Below, one piece after another: positions 34,576-43,343 of a stretch of DNA of 64,000 nucleotides (positions are counted from its first letter, which is position 1; each line of letters opens with the position of its first letter). Below the pieces are notes generated by a model that saw nothing but the letters and a program-made list of their open reading frames with translations, did no database searches and was not told the DNA's origin. The position numbers and the translations under genes are program-made. The stretch comes from Christensenella tenuis (GTDB lineage Bacteria; Bacillota; Clostridia; Christensenellales; Christensenellaceae), in contig NZ_JACOON010000003.1 of NCBI RefSeq assembly GCF_014287795.1, positions 1-64,000 of the forward strand. The letters are read 5' to 3'.

Positions 34576-35010
34576 TTATCTCTCCTCAAACACGATTGCC
34601 CGGTTCGGGCAGCCTTCTACGCAGGCCGGAGTCCCGCCTGCGGTCCTTAAGCACAATTCGCATTTCTGCATCACTCCCGTATCAGACGGCATGATCGCTC
34701 CGTACGGGCACATCAGAATACAGGTACAGCAGCCGACGCACTTATCCTGGTCGATCATAATAACGCCATCTTCCACGGAAAGCGCCCCCATGATACATCC
34801 GCGGACACAGAGCGGTTCTTCGCAATGGCGGCAAGAAACTGCGAAGTGGATGTTTCCTTCCTCTTCGATACGGATGCGTGGATTGATATGCACATCCTTC
34901 AGTGCTTTTACCATGTCTGTTTCCTCCGACCCTGCGAACGCGCAGTTGTATTCGCAAAGGTGGCATCCAAGGCACCATTTTTCATTAACATAGATTCGCT
35001 TCATCTTCAT
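34576..35010 (-). CDS. 4Fe-4S electron-transfer subunit
   Basis: 144 residues with four Cys clusters: CLGCHLCEYNC, CRHCEEPLCVRGC, CVGCCTCILMCPYGA and CELCLRTAGGTPACVEGCP. This is the HycB/CooF-type polyferredoxin pattern, carrying up to four 4Fe-4S clusters. It overlaps the FMN subunit by four bases and precedes the flavoprotein, so it is the likely electron bridge between them. The fold lacks a signal peptide and is cytoplasmic. Confidence 0.9.
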   Translation of the reverse strand: MKMKRIYVNEKWCLGCHLCEYNCAFAGSEETDMVKALKDVHINPRIRIEEEGNIHFAVSCRHCEEPLCVRGCIMGALSVEDGVIMIDQDKCVGCCTCILMCPYGAIMPSDTGVMQKCELCLRTAGGTPACVEGCPNRAIVFEER

Positions 35011-36521
35011 TCACCCGCATACTTCACGCCAAGGATACTGAGTTCTTTCTCATTGAGCCCGATCCCGCGCAGCATCAGCCTGTTTCCCTTCAGAGCTTCA
35101 ATAGAATTGATGCCCATACCGCCCATCATTTCCTTGATCTCATGCTCCCAAGCATGAACGAGGTTTTGGAGCCGTTCGCTGCCCACATCCGGGTTGAGCC
35201 GCTTCACCAACTCCGGTTCCTGCGTGGCAATACCCCAATTGCATTTTCCTGCCTGGCAGCTGCGGCACAGGTGGCACCCGAGCGCAAGGAGCGCGCCCGT
35301 CGCAATATAAACCGCGTCCGCGCCAAGCGCAATTGCCTTCACCACATCCGCGCTGCTGCGGATGCTGCCTCCCACGACAATCGATACATGGTTGCGTATT
35401 CCCTCGTCGCGCAGGCGCGCATCCACGCTCGCAAGCGCAAGCTCGATCGGTATCCCCACATTGTCACGAATACGCGTAGGCGCCGCGCCCGTTCCGCCGC
35501 GGAATCCATCGATCGCAATGATATCTGCCCCGCTGCGTGCAACCCCGGAAGCAATGGCCGCCACATTATGTACCGCCGCAATCTTCACGATTATCGGTTT
35601 TTTGTAGTCCGTCGCCTCTTTTAAGGAATAGACAAGCTGCCGCAGATCCTCAATCGAATAGATATCGTGGTGCGGCGCGGGCGAGATCGCATCGCTTCCT
35701 TCCGGGATCATGCGTGTGCGTGAAACGTCATCCACGATCTTTTGCCCGGGCAAGTGTCCTCCGATTCCGGGCTTTGCGCCCTGCCCCATCTTGATCTCGA
35801 TGGCTGCACCCGCATTGAGGTAATCCTTGTGTACGCCAAAACGGCCGGACGCCACCTGTACGATCGTGTTGGCGCTGTATTCATAAAAATCCTCATGCAG
35901 GCCTCCTTCCCCTGTATTATAGAAGGTGCCCAGTTCCCGTGCCGCGCGTGCAAGGCTCTCGTGCGCGTTATAACTAATCGATCCGTAGGACATCGCCGAA
36001 AACATAATCGGTACGTTAAGCGTGAGCTGCGGCGGCAGGTTGTATGCGATCTCCCCGTTTTGGTCCCGGAGGATGCGCTCCGGCTTTTTTCCAAGATAGG
36101 TTCGGGTCTCCATCGGTTCACGCAGCGGATCGATGGAAGGGTTCGTCACCTGCGACGCATTGATGAGCAGCCTGTCCCAATAGACCGGATAAGGTTGCGG
36201 GTTTCCCATCGAAGAAAGCAATACGCCGCCCGTTCCCGCCTGCCGGTAGAGTTCTTTGATCGTTTCTCCCGTCCAGTTCGCATTTTCCTTAAAGGTATGG
36301 TCTGTCTTAACTATTTTAAGTGCACGTGTCGGACAAAGTGATACGCACCGATGACAGTTCACACATTTCGCGTCGTCGCTTCTCATTACATTCATTTCTT
36401 CATCAAACGCATGCACCTCGTTGGCGCATTGCCGCTCGCATACGCGGCACGCAATACAGCGTCCGGAATTGCGCACCACCTCATAATCAGGATATAAATA
36501 GTTGATTCCCATCTTACGCAC
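35007..36521 (-). CDS. gltB: Glutamate synthase FMN-binding subunit with N-terminal ferredoxin
   Basis: 504 residues. A two-cluster ferredoxin (CIACRVCERQCANE and CVNCHRCVSLCP, about residues 18-65) precedes the FMN/Fe-S glutamate synthase domain: FSAMSYGSISYNAHESL, IEIKMGQGAKPGIGGHLPG, IDGFRGGTGAAPTRI, GGSIRSSADVVKAIALGADAVY and CHLCRSCQAGKCNWG. It converts 2-oxoglutarate and ammonia from the glutaminase to glutamate. This is the split, archaeal-type arrangement in which each domain of the large subunit is its own protein. Overlaps with its neighbours (four and eight bases) show one operon. Confidence 0.9.
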   Translation of the reverse strand: MRKMGINYLYPDYEVVRNSGRCIACRVCERQCANEVHAFDEEMNVMRSDDAKCVNCHRCVSLCPTRALKIVKTDHTFKENANWTGETIKELYRQAGTGGVLLSSMGNPQPYPVYWDRLLINASQVTNPSIDPLREPMETRTYLGKKPERILRDQNGEIAYNLPPQLTLNVPIMFSAMSYGSISYNAHESLARAARELGTFYNTGEGGLHEDFYEYSANTIVQVASGRFGVHKDYLNAGAAIEIKMGQGAKPGIGGHLPGQKIVDDVSRTRMIPEGSDAISPAPHHDIYSIEDLRQLVYSLKEATDYKKPIIVKIAAVHNVAAIASGVARSGADIIAIDGFRGGTGAAPTRIRDNVGIPIELALASVDARLRDEGIRNHVSIVVGGSIRSSADVVKAIALGADAVYIATGALLALGCHLCRSCQAGKCNWGIATQEPELVKRLNPDVGSERLQNLVHAWEHEIKEMMGGMGINSIEALKGNRLMLRGIGLNEKELSILGVKYAGE

Positions 36522-37632
36522 TCTCCTTTGAGCGTTCGTTTTGTCCGTGTGTGCTAAGCGTTACGACCACCGGTTCTCCCCCCCGCGGTGCCCAGATCCT
36601 ATCCGGCCCGGGGCAGATCGTACGGATTGCGCATTCTTCGCTTGCCACATAGACCATGTCGTCCTTTTCGGCCGCGACCATAGAACGCAGTTTCAGCCGA
36701 TCGTTCAGCGCCATCATACCGCCTTCAAATCCCAGTAAAATAGAAAAGGGACCGGTGATGAGCATACTGGAGAAAACATTGCGCAGGTAGGTGAATTTTG
36801 CACGCTTTTCAGGCGGCATACCCTCGATCGTGCTCCAAAAGGGGGCTGCAATCACGTTTGCGATCTCTTCATAGCTGAGTCCTTGCCGCCTTCCGAGATA
36901 GTCGATCATATAAGTGATAACTTCCGTATCCGTAAGAAGCGTACATTTATAACCAAACATTTCTATATAGCGGCGGTTAGCGTCATAGGAAGATATCTCG
37001 CCATTGTGTACGATCGACGTATCCAGCATGGCAAACGGATGTGCCCCTCCCCACCAGCCGGGCGTATTGGTCGGATAGCGTCCATGCGCCGTCCAGCAAT
37101 ATCCGCTGTATTCGTCAAGCCGGTAAAACTCGCCGACATCCTCCGGGTAGCCCACCGCTTTAAAAACACCCATATCCTTCCCGCTGGAAAATACGTAAGC
37201 GCCTTCGATTTTCGTATTGATCTTAATCACGCTACGCACGACGAATTCTTTTTCATCGAGTTGGCTTTCTTTGAGTTTCGTATGCAGCGGCGTTACAAAA
37301 TATCGCCAGATAAGCGGCTCGTCCGTAATGCGCGGATGCTTTTTGGTCGGTATCTTGGAGAGGTTGATGATATCGAAGTGCTCCTCCAGGAATTCCTCAC
37401 AGGCAAGCTTTGCTGCCTTGTGGTCGTAAAAGATATGGAATGCATAATAATCCTTATATTCCGGATAGATGCCATATCCCGCAAATCCGCCGCCGAGTCC
37501 GTTCGAACGGTCGTGCATCGTGGCGATTGATTTTATTATAGAGCTTCCGTCCATCCGTTTTCCTTCCCTGGAAAACATTCCGGAAATTGCACATCCTGAG
37601 GGGATTCTTACTTGGCCTTCTCTTGGTTGCAT
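36514..37632 (-). CDS. Glutamate synthase glutamine amidotransferase (class II) subunit
   Basis: 372 residues from ATG 37632, which has AGGTGG eight bases upstream. A promoter at 37675-37703 rules out the longer frame from 37737. Class II glutaminases use an N-terminal Cys. Here the Cys is preceded by 13 residues (MQPREGQVRIPSG, then CAISGMF), so a propeptide must be removed. Other glutaminase features are HDRSNGLGGGFAGYGIYP, TAHGRYPTNTPGWWGGAHPF and VHNGEISSYDANRRYIE. It is the first gene of the split glutamate-synthase operon and is divergent from glnN. Confidence 0.88.
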   Translation of the reverse strand: MQPREGQVRIPSGCAISGMFSREGKRMDGSSIIKSIATMHDRSNGLGGGFAGYGIYPEYKDYYAFHIFYDHKAAKLACEEFLEEHFDIINLSKIPTKKHPRITDEPLIWRYFVTPLHTKLKESQLDEKEFVVRSVIKINTKIEGAYVFSSGKDMGVFKAVGYPEDVGEFYRLDEYSGYCWTAHGRYPTNTPGWWGGAHPFAMLDTSIVHNGEISSYDANRRYIEMFGYKCTLLTDTEVITYMIDYLGRRQGLSYEEIANVIAAPFWSTIEGMPPEKRAKFTYLRNVFSSMLITGPFSILLGFEGGMMALNDRLKLRSMVAAEKDDMVYVASEECAIRTICPGPDRIWAPRGGEPVVVTLSTHGQNERSKESA

Positions 37633-37674
37633 CACTTTTTCCACCTTTTTTCCGATACATTTTTTACATTCGTA

Positions 37675-37703
37675 ATGATACGCTCCTGAAAAACTCCTGT
37701 CAA
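37675..37703 (-). promoter_or_regulatory. Promoter of the split glutamate-synthase operon
   Basis: TTGACA (37703-37698) and TATCAT (37680-37675) have a 17-base spacer on the minus strand. Transcription should begin near 37668, giving a leader of about 35 bases before the ATG at 37632. The site lies inside a longer open frame, which argues against the upstream start. Confidence 0.75.
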
Positions 37704-37827
37704 TAGATAAATGAAATTTTTTTATTTTTTCTTGCATTTTTTATTCCGTTTTTCGGATTATCGCGCTTCTTCATTTCAATATATTGCAATTTACTTAAAA
37801 AATATTTCATTTTTTCACTGAAACCTC

Positions 37828-37856
37828 TTGACTTTTCATTTTTGCCGCCTTATAAT
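37828..37856 (+). promoter_or_regulatory. Promoter of glnN
   Basis: TTGACT (37828-37833) and TATAAT (37851-37856) are separated by 17 bases. Transcription should start near 37863, so the leader begins directly with the hairpin at 37869. Confidence 0.85.
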
Positions 37857-37863
37857 TCAAAAC

Positions 37864-37920
37864 GTGGACAGCAAAGGCGCTGCGGAAAACCTGAAAAATT
37901 TTTCCCGCAGTGCCTTTCAC
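37864..37920 (+). promoter_or_regulatory. glnN leader: ANTAR-type hexaloop hairpin and competing stem
   Basis: CAGC-AAAGGC-GCTG (37869-37882) folds into a hairpin with a six-base loop having A at position 1 and G at position 4, the pattern known for ANTAR targets. An alternative, longer stem pairs AAAGGCGCTGCGG (37873-37885) with CCGCAGTGCCTTT (about 37906-37918), so the two are mutually exclusive. The second hexaloop expected in ANTAR targets is not obvious, and the T run after the long stem is weak. The fold is seen; regulation is inferred from the ANTAR gene 5 kb away. Confidence 0.5.
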
Positions 37921-37954
37921 ATTTTAGAAAGAATCTATAAAATAGGAAGGATCG

Positions 37955-40045
37955 ATGAAAATGACAAAGGTACCGGAATTGTTCGGCAGTATGGTGTTCG
38001 GTGATGCGGCAATGAAGGAGCGCCTGCCTAAGGAGACCTACAAAGCCCTGAAAAAAACGATTGAAGACGGAAAAGATCTTGATATCGGCGTTGCGAATGT
38101 TGTTGCAAATGCGATGAAAAATTGGGCGATCGAGCACGGAGTCACTCATTTCACCCATTGGTTCCAACCGATGACGGGGACGACAGCTGAAAAGCATGAC
38201 AGCTTCATCTCCCCTACTCCGGACGGCAGGGTGATTATGGAATTCTCGGGCAAGGAGCTCATCAAGGGTGAACCGGATGCTTCGAGTTTCCCCTCGGGCG
38301 GCCTGCGCGCGACTTTCGAAGCGCGTGGATATACAGCCTGGGATCCAACCTCTTACGCGTTCATTAAGGATGGTATTCTCTGCATTCCCACGGCCTTTTG
38401 TTCGTACGGCGGCGAAGCGCTCGACAAGAAAACGCCTCTTCTTCGTTCGATGGAAACCCTGAACGACCAAGCGCTGCGTATCCTGCGGCTGTTTGGGAAC
38501 ACCAAAGCCAGGCGCGTCCTCACAACTGTGGGGCCTGAGCAGGAATATTTTTTAATCGACCGCGAAATGTATGAAAAACGGCGGGACCTCAAGTACTGCA
38601 ACCGCACCCTTTTCGGCGCGAAACCGCCCAAAGGCCAGGAGATGGACGATCACTATTTTGGTTCGATCCGCCCGCGGGTATCCGCATTTATGAAAGAACT
38701 TGACGAAGAGCTGTGGAAACTCGGCGTGCTCGCCAAGACAAAACACAACGAGGTAGCTCCCGCCCAGCACGAATTGGCGCCGATCTTCACAACAACAAAT
38801 ATCGCGACCGACCATAACCAGCTCACGATGGAGGTGATGCGGCGCGTCGCTTACCGGCACGGCCTTGCCTGCCTGCTGCACGAAAAACCTTTCGCGGGCG
38901 TAAACGGCAGCGGTAAGCACAACAATTGGTCGATCTGCACCGATACGGGCGAAAATCTTTTGAATCCGACCGACGACCCGCACAGCAACCTGCAATTCCT
39001 GCTTTTCCTGTGCGCCGTGATTAAAGGTGTGGACGAATATCAGGACTTGATGCGTGTTTCCGTTGCAAGCGCGGGCAACGACCATCGCCTCGGTGCAAAC
39101 GAAGCGCCCCCGGCGATCATCTCCATGTTCCTCGGGGATGAATTGACAAACGTGCTGGAATCGATCGAAACAGGCAGCGATTATATAGACCATGCGAAAT
39201 GTGACATGGAAATGGGCGTACACGTCCTCCCCAATTTCCAGAAGGACACGACGGACCGCAACAGGACTTCACCCTTTGCGTTCACGGGTAATAAGTTTGA
39301 ATTCCGTATGCTTGGTTCAAGTCTTTCGATCTCCGGTCCTAATATCGTTCTTAATACCGTCGTTGCGGAAGAACTCAGGCAATTTGCGGATGAACTCGAA
39401 AAGAGCGGATGTTTTGCGCAGGACGTGCTGAAACTGATCAAAAAGACGATGAAGGAGCATAAACGGATCATATTCAACGGCAACAACTATTCCGACGAAT
39501 GGGTGGCGGAGGCAGAAAAGCGCGGGCTTTTAAACTTGAAATCTACAGCAGACTGCATGCCCTACTTCATCCATGAAAAAAATGTGAAGCTTTTTACCTC
39601 GCATCACATTTTTACGGAGGCAGAGATGCATTCCCGCTACGAAATCATCTTGGAAAATTACTGCAAGACGCTGAATATCGAAGCGCTGACTATGCTGCAA
39701 ATGTCCAAGAAGAGCATCATCCCCGCGGTAAGCGCATACACAAAGGAACTTACCGACGCCGTTCTCGCAAAAAAACAGATCGGCGCGGAAACCGCGGCGG
39801 AAGAACGGCTCGCCTGCGAGCTTTCCGCGCAGCTCACCTGCTTTTTAAAGGCGATCGACGCGCTCGATCAGGCGCTCCTCGGTGTAAAACAATTCAGCGA
39901 GATCGGCGAGTGCGCGAAATATTACCGCGACTATGTATTTACGGCCATGCAAGAGCTTCGTGGGATTTCCGATACCATGGAGACTTTTGTCAGCAAAAAA
40001 ATCTGGCCGTGGCCGACCTATGGCGACTTGCTGTTCAGCGTGTGA
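37955..40045 (+). CDS. glnN: Glutamine synthetase type III
   Basis: 696 residues, the length of GlnN-type enzymes and far longer than GlnA (about 450). The catalytic core has TFEARGYTAWDPTSYAF, TVGPEQEYFLIDREMY, KHNEVAPAQHELAPIF (metal and glutamate site), VNGSGKHNNWSI and FRMLGSS. It joins ammonia to glutamate with ATP in the cytoplasm. An AGGAAGG lies just before the ATG at 37955; a second ATG six bases on is possible. The leader carries the ANTAR-like hairpin. The next gene is the Amt-PII fusion, so glnN and ammonium uptake are probably regulated together. Confidence 0.95.
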   Translation: MKMTKVPELFGSMVFGDAAMKERLPKETYKALKKTIEDGKDLDIGVANVVANAMKNWAIEHGVTHFTHWFQPMTGTTAEKHDSFISPTPDGRVIMEFSGKELIKGEPDASSFPSGGLRATFEARGYTAWDPTSYAFIKDGILCIPTAFCSYGGEALDKKTPLLRSMETLNDQALRILRLFGNTKARRVLTTVGPEQEYFLIDREMYEKRRDLKYCNRTLFGAKPPKGQEMDDHYFGSIRPRVSAFMKELDEELWKLGVLAKTKHNEVAPAQHELAPIFTTTNIATDHNQLTMEVMRRVAYRHGLACLLHEKPFAGVNGSGKHNNWSICTDTGENLLNPTDDPHSNLQFLLFLCAVIKGVDEYQDLMRVSVASAGNDHRLGANEAPPAIISMFLGDELTNVLESIETGSDYIDHAKCDMEMGVHVLPNFQKDTTDRNRTSPFAFTGNKFEFRMLGSSLSISGPNIVLNTVVAEELRQFADELEKSGCFAQDVLKLIKKTMKEHKRIIFNGNNYSDEWVAEAEKRGLLNLKSTADCMPYFIHEKNVKLFTSHHIFTEAEMHSRYEIILENYCKTLNIEALTMLQMSKKSIIPAVSAYTKELTDAVLAKKQIGAETAAEERLACELSAQLTCFLKAIDALDQALLGVKQFSEIGECAKYYRDYVFTAMQELRGISDTMETFVSKKIWPWPTYGDLLFSV

Positions 40046-40085
40046 GCATGCAGCAGTCCGTCAGTTTAAATATCCGTTTGACACA

Positions 40086-40122
40086 AAGGCGTGTCTCCCC
40101 AATATCCCGGGGGGCACGCCTT
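40086..40122 (+). terminator. Hairpin between glnN and the Amt-PII gene
   Basis: AAGGCGTG and CACGCCTT pair around a C/G-rich inner region, followed by ATTTTT. It resembles a terminator of glnN; read-through to the Amt gene (24 bases on) remains possible. Confidence 0.65.
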
Positions 40123-40145
40123 AAATATTTTTAGGAGGTTTCATT

Positions 40146-41846
40146 ATGTTTTCTTCAGTTGACACAGTATGGGTGCTTTTGGGCGCGGCGCTGGTCTTCT
40201 TCATGCAGGCCGGTTTTGCGATGGTCGAAACAGGCCTCACGCGGGCAAAGAACGCCGGTAACATCATTATGAAAAACCTGATGGATTTTTCACTCGGTTC
40301 CGTCGTCTATTGGGCGGTCGGATTCGGCCTGATGTTCGGCGTATCGGCGGGCGGCTTCATCGGTACTCCGGATTTTTTCGTGCAGAACGAATACCTGATG
40401 GGCGACATCCCCCCGTATGTATTTTTCATTTTCCAGACCATGTTCTGCGCCACGGCAGCGACAATTGTCTCAGGAGCGATGGCAGAGCGTACCAAATTTT
40501 CATCCTATTGTATTTATAGTATCATCATCAGCCTTGTCATCTATCCGGTCTCCGGCCACTGGATTTGGGGCGGCGGCTGGCTCTCGGCTCTCGGGTTCCA
40601 CGATTTTGCGGGTTCCACAGCGGTTCATATGGTGGGCGGCGTGGCCGCGCTTATCGGCGCGAAGATCCTCGGCCCCCGTATCGGCAAGTATGGCAAAGAC
40701 GGGAAGCCCAAAGCGATCCTCGGGCACAGCATCCCGCTTGCGGCCCTCGGCGTGTTTATCCTGTGGTTCGCATGGTTTGGCTTCAACGGCTGCTCCACCC
40801 TCAGCGTACAGGGCGACAGCGCGAACTGGGCAGGAAAAATCTTTACGACAACGAGTCTTTCCGCCTCCGCAGGCGCGACCGGCGCGATGGCAATCACATG
40901 GATCCGCTACAAAAAACCCGATGTTTCCATGACGCTCAACGGCGCTCTCGCCGGGCTCGTGGCGATCACTGCGGGCTGTGATATGGTCGATCCATGGGCA
41001 GCTTTTATCATCGGCCTTATCGCATCATTTGTCGTGGTATTCGGCGTGGAACTGTTGGATAAAAAGCTTAAGATCGACGATCCTGTCGGAGCGGTTCCGG
41101 TGCATGGCTTCTGCGGCGCGGTGGGAACGCTTCTCGTCGGTGTCTTCGCAGTGGACGGCGGTCTCGTTTATACGGGCGACGCCTCCTTCCTCGGTGTACA
41201 GGCGCTTGGTGTCGTTTCCGTTATTGCCTGGGTAGCCGTTACCATGACGGTCGTATTCCAGGTAATCAAACATACGGTGGGCTTGCGTGTTTCCAAAGCG
41301 GAAGAACTTGCGGGTCTTGATGTCGAAGAACACGGCCTTGCGAGCGGTTACGCCGATTTCATGCCTGCTACGGCAACCGGTTTCCTGACAACGGAAGGCG
41401 TAAAGGCAGATGAGCCGACGTCTCTCGAACAGGCGGTGCCAGTAGAGCGCATGCCCAAGGAAGCAGCCGGCGTTCCTTCCGGAGACGTGAAAATGACGAA
41501 GCTCGTCGTGATCGCCAATCAGGATAAGTTCGGCGCCCTTAAATCCACACTGGAAAGCATCGGCATCACGGGAATCACGGTATCCCAGGTCATGGGTGCG
41601 GGCATGCAGAAGGGCCACACGGAATATTACCGCGGCGTACCCGTGGATATCAACCTGCTGCCTAAGGTAAAGGTAGAAATCGTGGTCTGCAAAATCCCTG
41701 TCCAGACGGCGATTGATGCAATCAAAGAGGCGCTCTACACTGGACATATTGGAGATGGAAAGATCTTTGTTTATGACGTGGAAAACGTTATCAAAGTACG
41801 TACCGGCGAAGAAGGCTATGATGCCTTGCAGGACAAATGCGAATAA
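40146..41846 (+). CDS. Ammonium transporter fused to a PII (GlnK-like) domain
   Basis: 566 residues. Residues 1-405 are an Amt channel: MQAGFAMVETGLTRAKNAGN, SGAMAERTKF, GSTAVHMVGGVAALIGAKI (first twin His) and VPVHGFCGAVGTLLVGVFAV (second twin His). A linker of about 50 residues follows, then a PII domain (about 456-566): KLVVIANQDKFGALKSTLESIG, the T-loop GAGMQKGHTEYYRG and VENVIKVRTGEEG. The Tyr of the T-loop, the site of uridylylation in GlnK, is kept. PII domains block Amt channels when 2-oxoglutarate is low; here the regulator is covalently tethered. GGAGG stands eight bases before the ATG. Confidence 0.93.
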   Translation: MFSSVDTVWVLLGAALVFFMQAGFAMVETGLTRAKNAGNIIMKNLMDFSLGSVVYWAVGFGLMFGVSAGGFIGTPDFFVQNEYLMGDIPPYVFFIFQTMFCATAATIVSGAMAERTKFSSYCIYSIIISLVIYPVSGHWIWGGGWLSALGFHDFAGSTAVHMVGGVAALIGAKILGPRIGKYGKDGKPKAILGHSIPLAALGVFILWFAWFGFNGCSTLSVQGDSANWAGKIFTTTSLSASAGATGAMAITWIRYKKPDVSMTLNGALAGLVAITAGCDMVDPWAAFIIGLIASFVVVFGVELLDKKLKIDDPVGAVPVHGFCGAVGTLLVGVFAVDGGLVYTGDASFLGVQALGVVSVIAWVAVTMTVVFQVIKHTVGLRVSKAEELAGLDVEEHGLASGYADFMPATATGFLTTEGVKADEPTSLEQAVPVERMPKEAAGVPSGDVKMTKLVVIANQDKFGALKSTLESIGITGITVSQVMGAGMQKGHTEYYRGVPVDINLLPKVKVEIVVCKIPVQTAIDAIKEALYTGHIGDGKIFVYDVENVIKVRTGEEGYDALQDKCE

Positions 41847-42020
41847 AATTCCCGGTTTCTACATCTGTCTACAAAGAGGGGCGGCAGGCAATGCCGTTCC
41901 TCTTTCTTTTATCTAAAAGCCCGTTTTGCATCATTTTTGTGAACTCTTTCTCCATTTGCTTGGGCCGCGTTCCCGCCTGTGGTATACTGTTGGTGGAACG
42001 ACACAAACAGGAGCCCCCAG

Positions 42021-42977
42021 ATGAAACGTTTTCTTTTTTCCGTATCGTGCTTTCTTATGATAAGCGGCATTGTTTTTACAGGATGCGCACAGGTTCCCAA
42101 CGCGGGAACTTCAGTAAATACGCCGTCTTTTGCCATTGCGTCTGCAACAGCGCCCTCTTCTGCACCAAGCCCGGTTCCTGCCCCGTCTCCTTCGCCTTCC
42201 CCTTCTCCCACACCTGTTCCCTCCATAACGCCTGCGCCCGTGCCGGCAAAAACGCCGATCGAGGAGCTTTCCATCGATTATGAAGCAATTTCCTTGCTTG
42301 ACGGAACAAAGAACGGCTGGGGGCAGGGCCTTGAAAAGGACAGCCTGAACCGCCCTACCGGCGCGCTGTCCGCACAGGAGGCCTACGGGAAATATGACGC
42401 CCGCTTCATCATGCCTGAGGAGCCGAAATTTTATCTTACGTTTGATGAAGGATATGAAAACGGCAACACAGCGGCGATCCTTGATGTATTGAAAGAAAAA
42501 GACCAGAAAGCTACCTTTTTTGTCACCTATTCCTATGTGCGCGATAATCCCGCGCTTGTCCAGCGGATGATCGATGAAGGCCATGTGATCGGCAACCATA
42601 GTGTACGGCATCTTTCCATGCCCGACCTCACGCTCGAAGAGGCACGCGACGAGATTGTAACACTGCACACCTTTATGCGCGACACCTATGGAATCGAAAT
42701 GACGGTCTTCCGTCCGCCCATGGGCGAATATTCACAGCAGACGCTTGCGCTCGCGCAAGCGCTCGGTTATAAAAGTGCATTTTGGAGCTTTGCTTATTAT
42801 GATTACGAGCCGGACGACCAAATGGGTCCAGAGGCCGCCCTGGCAAAGATTACTGAGAATATTCATCCCGGTGAGCTTGTGCTGCTTCATGCGGTTTCCA
42901 CGGATAATACAGCAATCCTTTCCAGCCTGATCGACACGCTGCGCGGGCAGGGCTACGAGATCCTGCCGCTGCAATAA
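42021..42977 (+). CDS. PdaA-like polysaccharide deacetylase, lipoprotein
   Basis: 318 residues from ATG 42021. The signal peptide has a lipobox FTGC (Cys about 22), and a Pro/Ser linker of repeated PSPSP follows (about 45-80). The NodB-type domain has YLTFDEGYENG (catalytic and metal Asp), GHVIGNHSVRHLSM (metal His pair) and VFRPPMGEYSQQTLALA. It matches PdaA-type enzymes that deacetylate muramic acid during delta-lactam formation in spore cortex, but the same fold serves other cell-wall deacetylases. No sporulation genes lie nearby, so the role is open. It stands alone. Confidence 0.88.
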   Translation: MKRFLFSVSCFLMISGIVFTGCAQVPNAGTSVNTPSFAIASATAPSSAPSPVPAPSPSPSPSPTPVPSITPAPVPAKTPIEELSIDYEAISLLDGTKNGWGQGLEKDSLNRPTGALSAQEAYGKYDARFIMPEEPKFYLTFDEGYENGNTAAILDVLKEKDQKATFFVTYSYVRDNPALVQRMIDEGHVIGNHSVRHLSMPDLTLEEARDEIVTLHTFMRDTYGIEMTVFRPPMGEYSQQTLALAQALGYKSAFWSFAYYDYEPDDQMGPEAALAKITENIHPGELVLLHAVSTDNTAILSSLIDTLRGQGYEILPLQ

Positions 42978-43021
42978 AATAGTTTCCGACACGACACTAA
43001 ATGATAAAAAGCCGGAAGTAA

Positions 43022-43055
43022 AAAACAGGCGGGTGCGTGGACTTAAGCCTGTTTT
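43022..43055. terminator. Terminator between the deacetylase and trpA, bidirectional
   Basis: AAAACAGGC and GCCTGTTTT flank a loop of about 16 bases with T runs on both strands. It ends the deacetylase gene; for trpA it would lie some 290 bases beyond the stop. Confidence 0.7.
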
Positions 43056-43343
43056 TTTGCCGCTCAATACACTCCTAAAAATATGCAGCGTATAGCAGGA
43101 AATGCAACTATGGCTGAAAACAAAGCGGTGTTCCCAATCACGATTGAAATCACGGTGCCTGCAGTGGTTAAGGCAAGGCTGCGCAGCAAATTCCCGGTGA
43201 AACTGATCCGCAGCACAAAAATCCGTTACCTGTATTTGCTGGTTATTCTTTTTTTCACTTATTTCCTGCTTAAATCTTTTTTCTTTTCATGCACAAAAAC
43301 TGCCTCTATTTTTGCTCCCAATACAGCTCCCGCTTTCTATTTC
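43056..43343. other. Intergenic stretch, no convincing gene
   Basis: A plus-strand frame opens at 43110 (MAENKAVFPITIEITV) and runs on into the antisense of trpA. It lacks a ribosome site and looks like chance. No RNA gene is recognised. The stretch may hold a remnant. Confidence 0.4.

Noticed and set aside
37633..37737. Longer start for the glutaminase subunit, with a CxxC-like ECKKC segment
   Set aside because: A 17-spaced TTGACA/TATCAT promoter lies inside it and the ribosome site at 37737 is poor, while the ATG at 37632 has AGGTGG.
40086..40122. Second ANTAR target before the Amt-PII gene
   Set aside because: The hairpin has no six-base loop with A1 and G4; it looks like a terminator.
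41909..42274. Gly-rich minus-strand frame opposite the deacetylase linker
   Set aside because: It mirrors the Pro/Ser linker of the deacetylase lipoprotein on the other strand.
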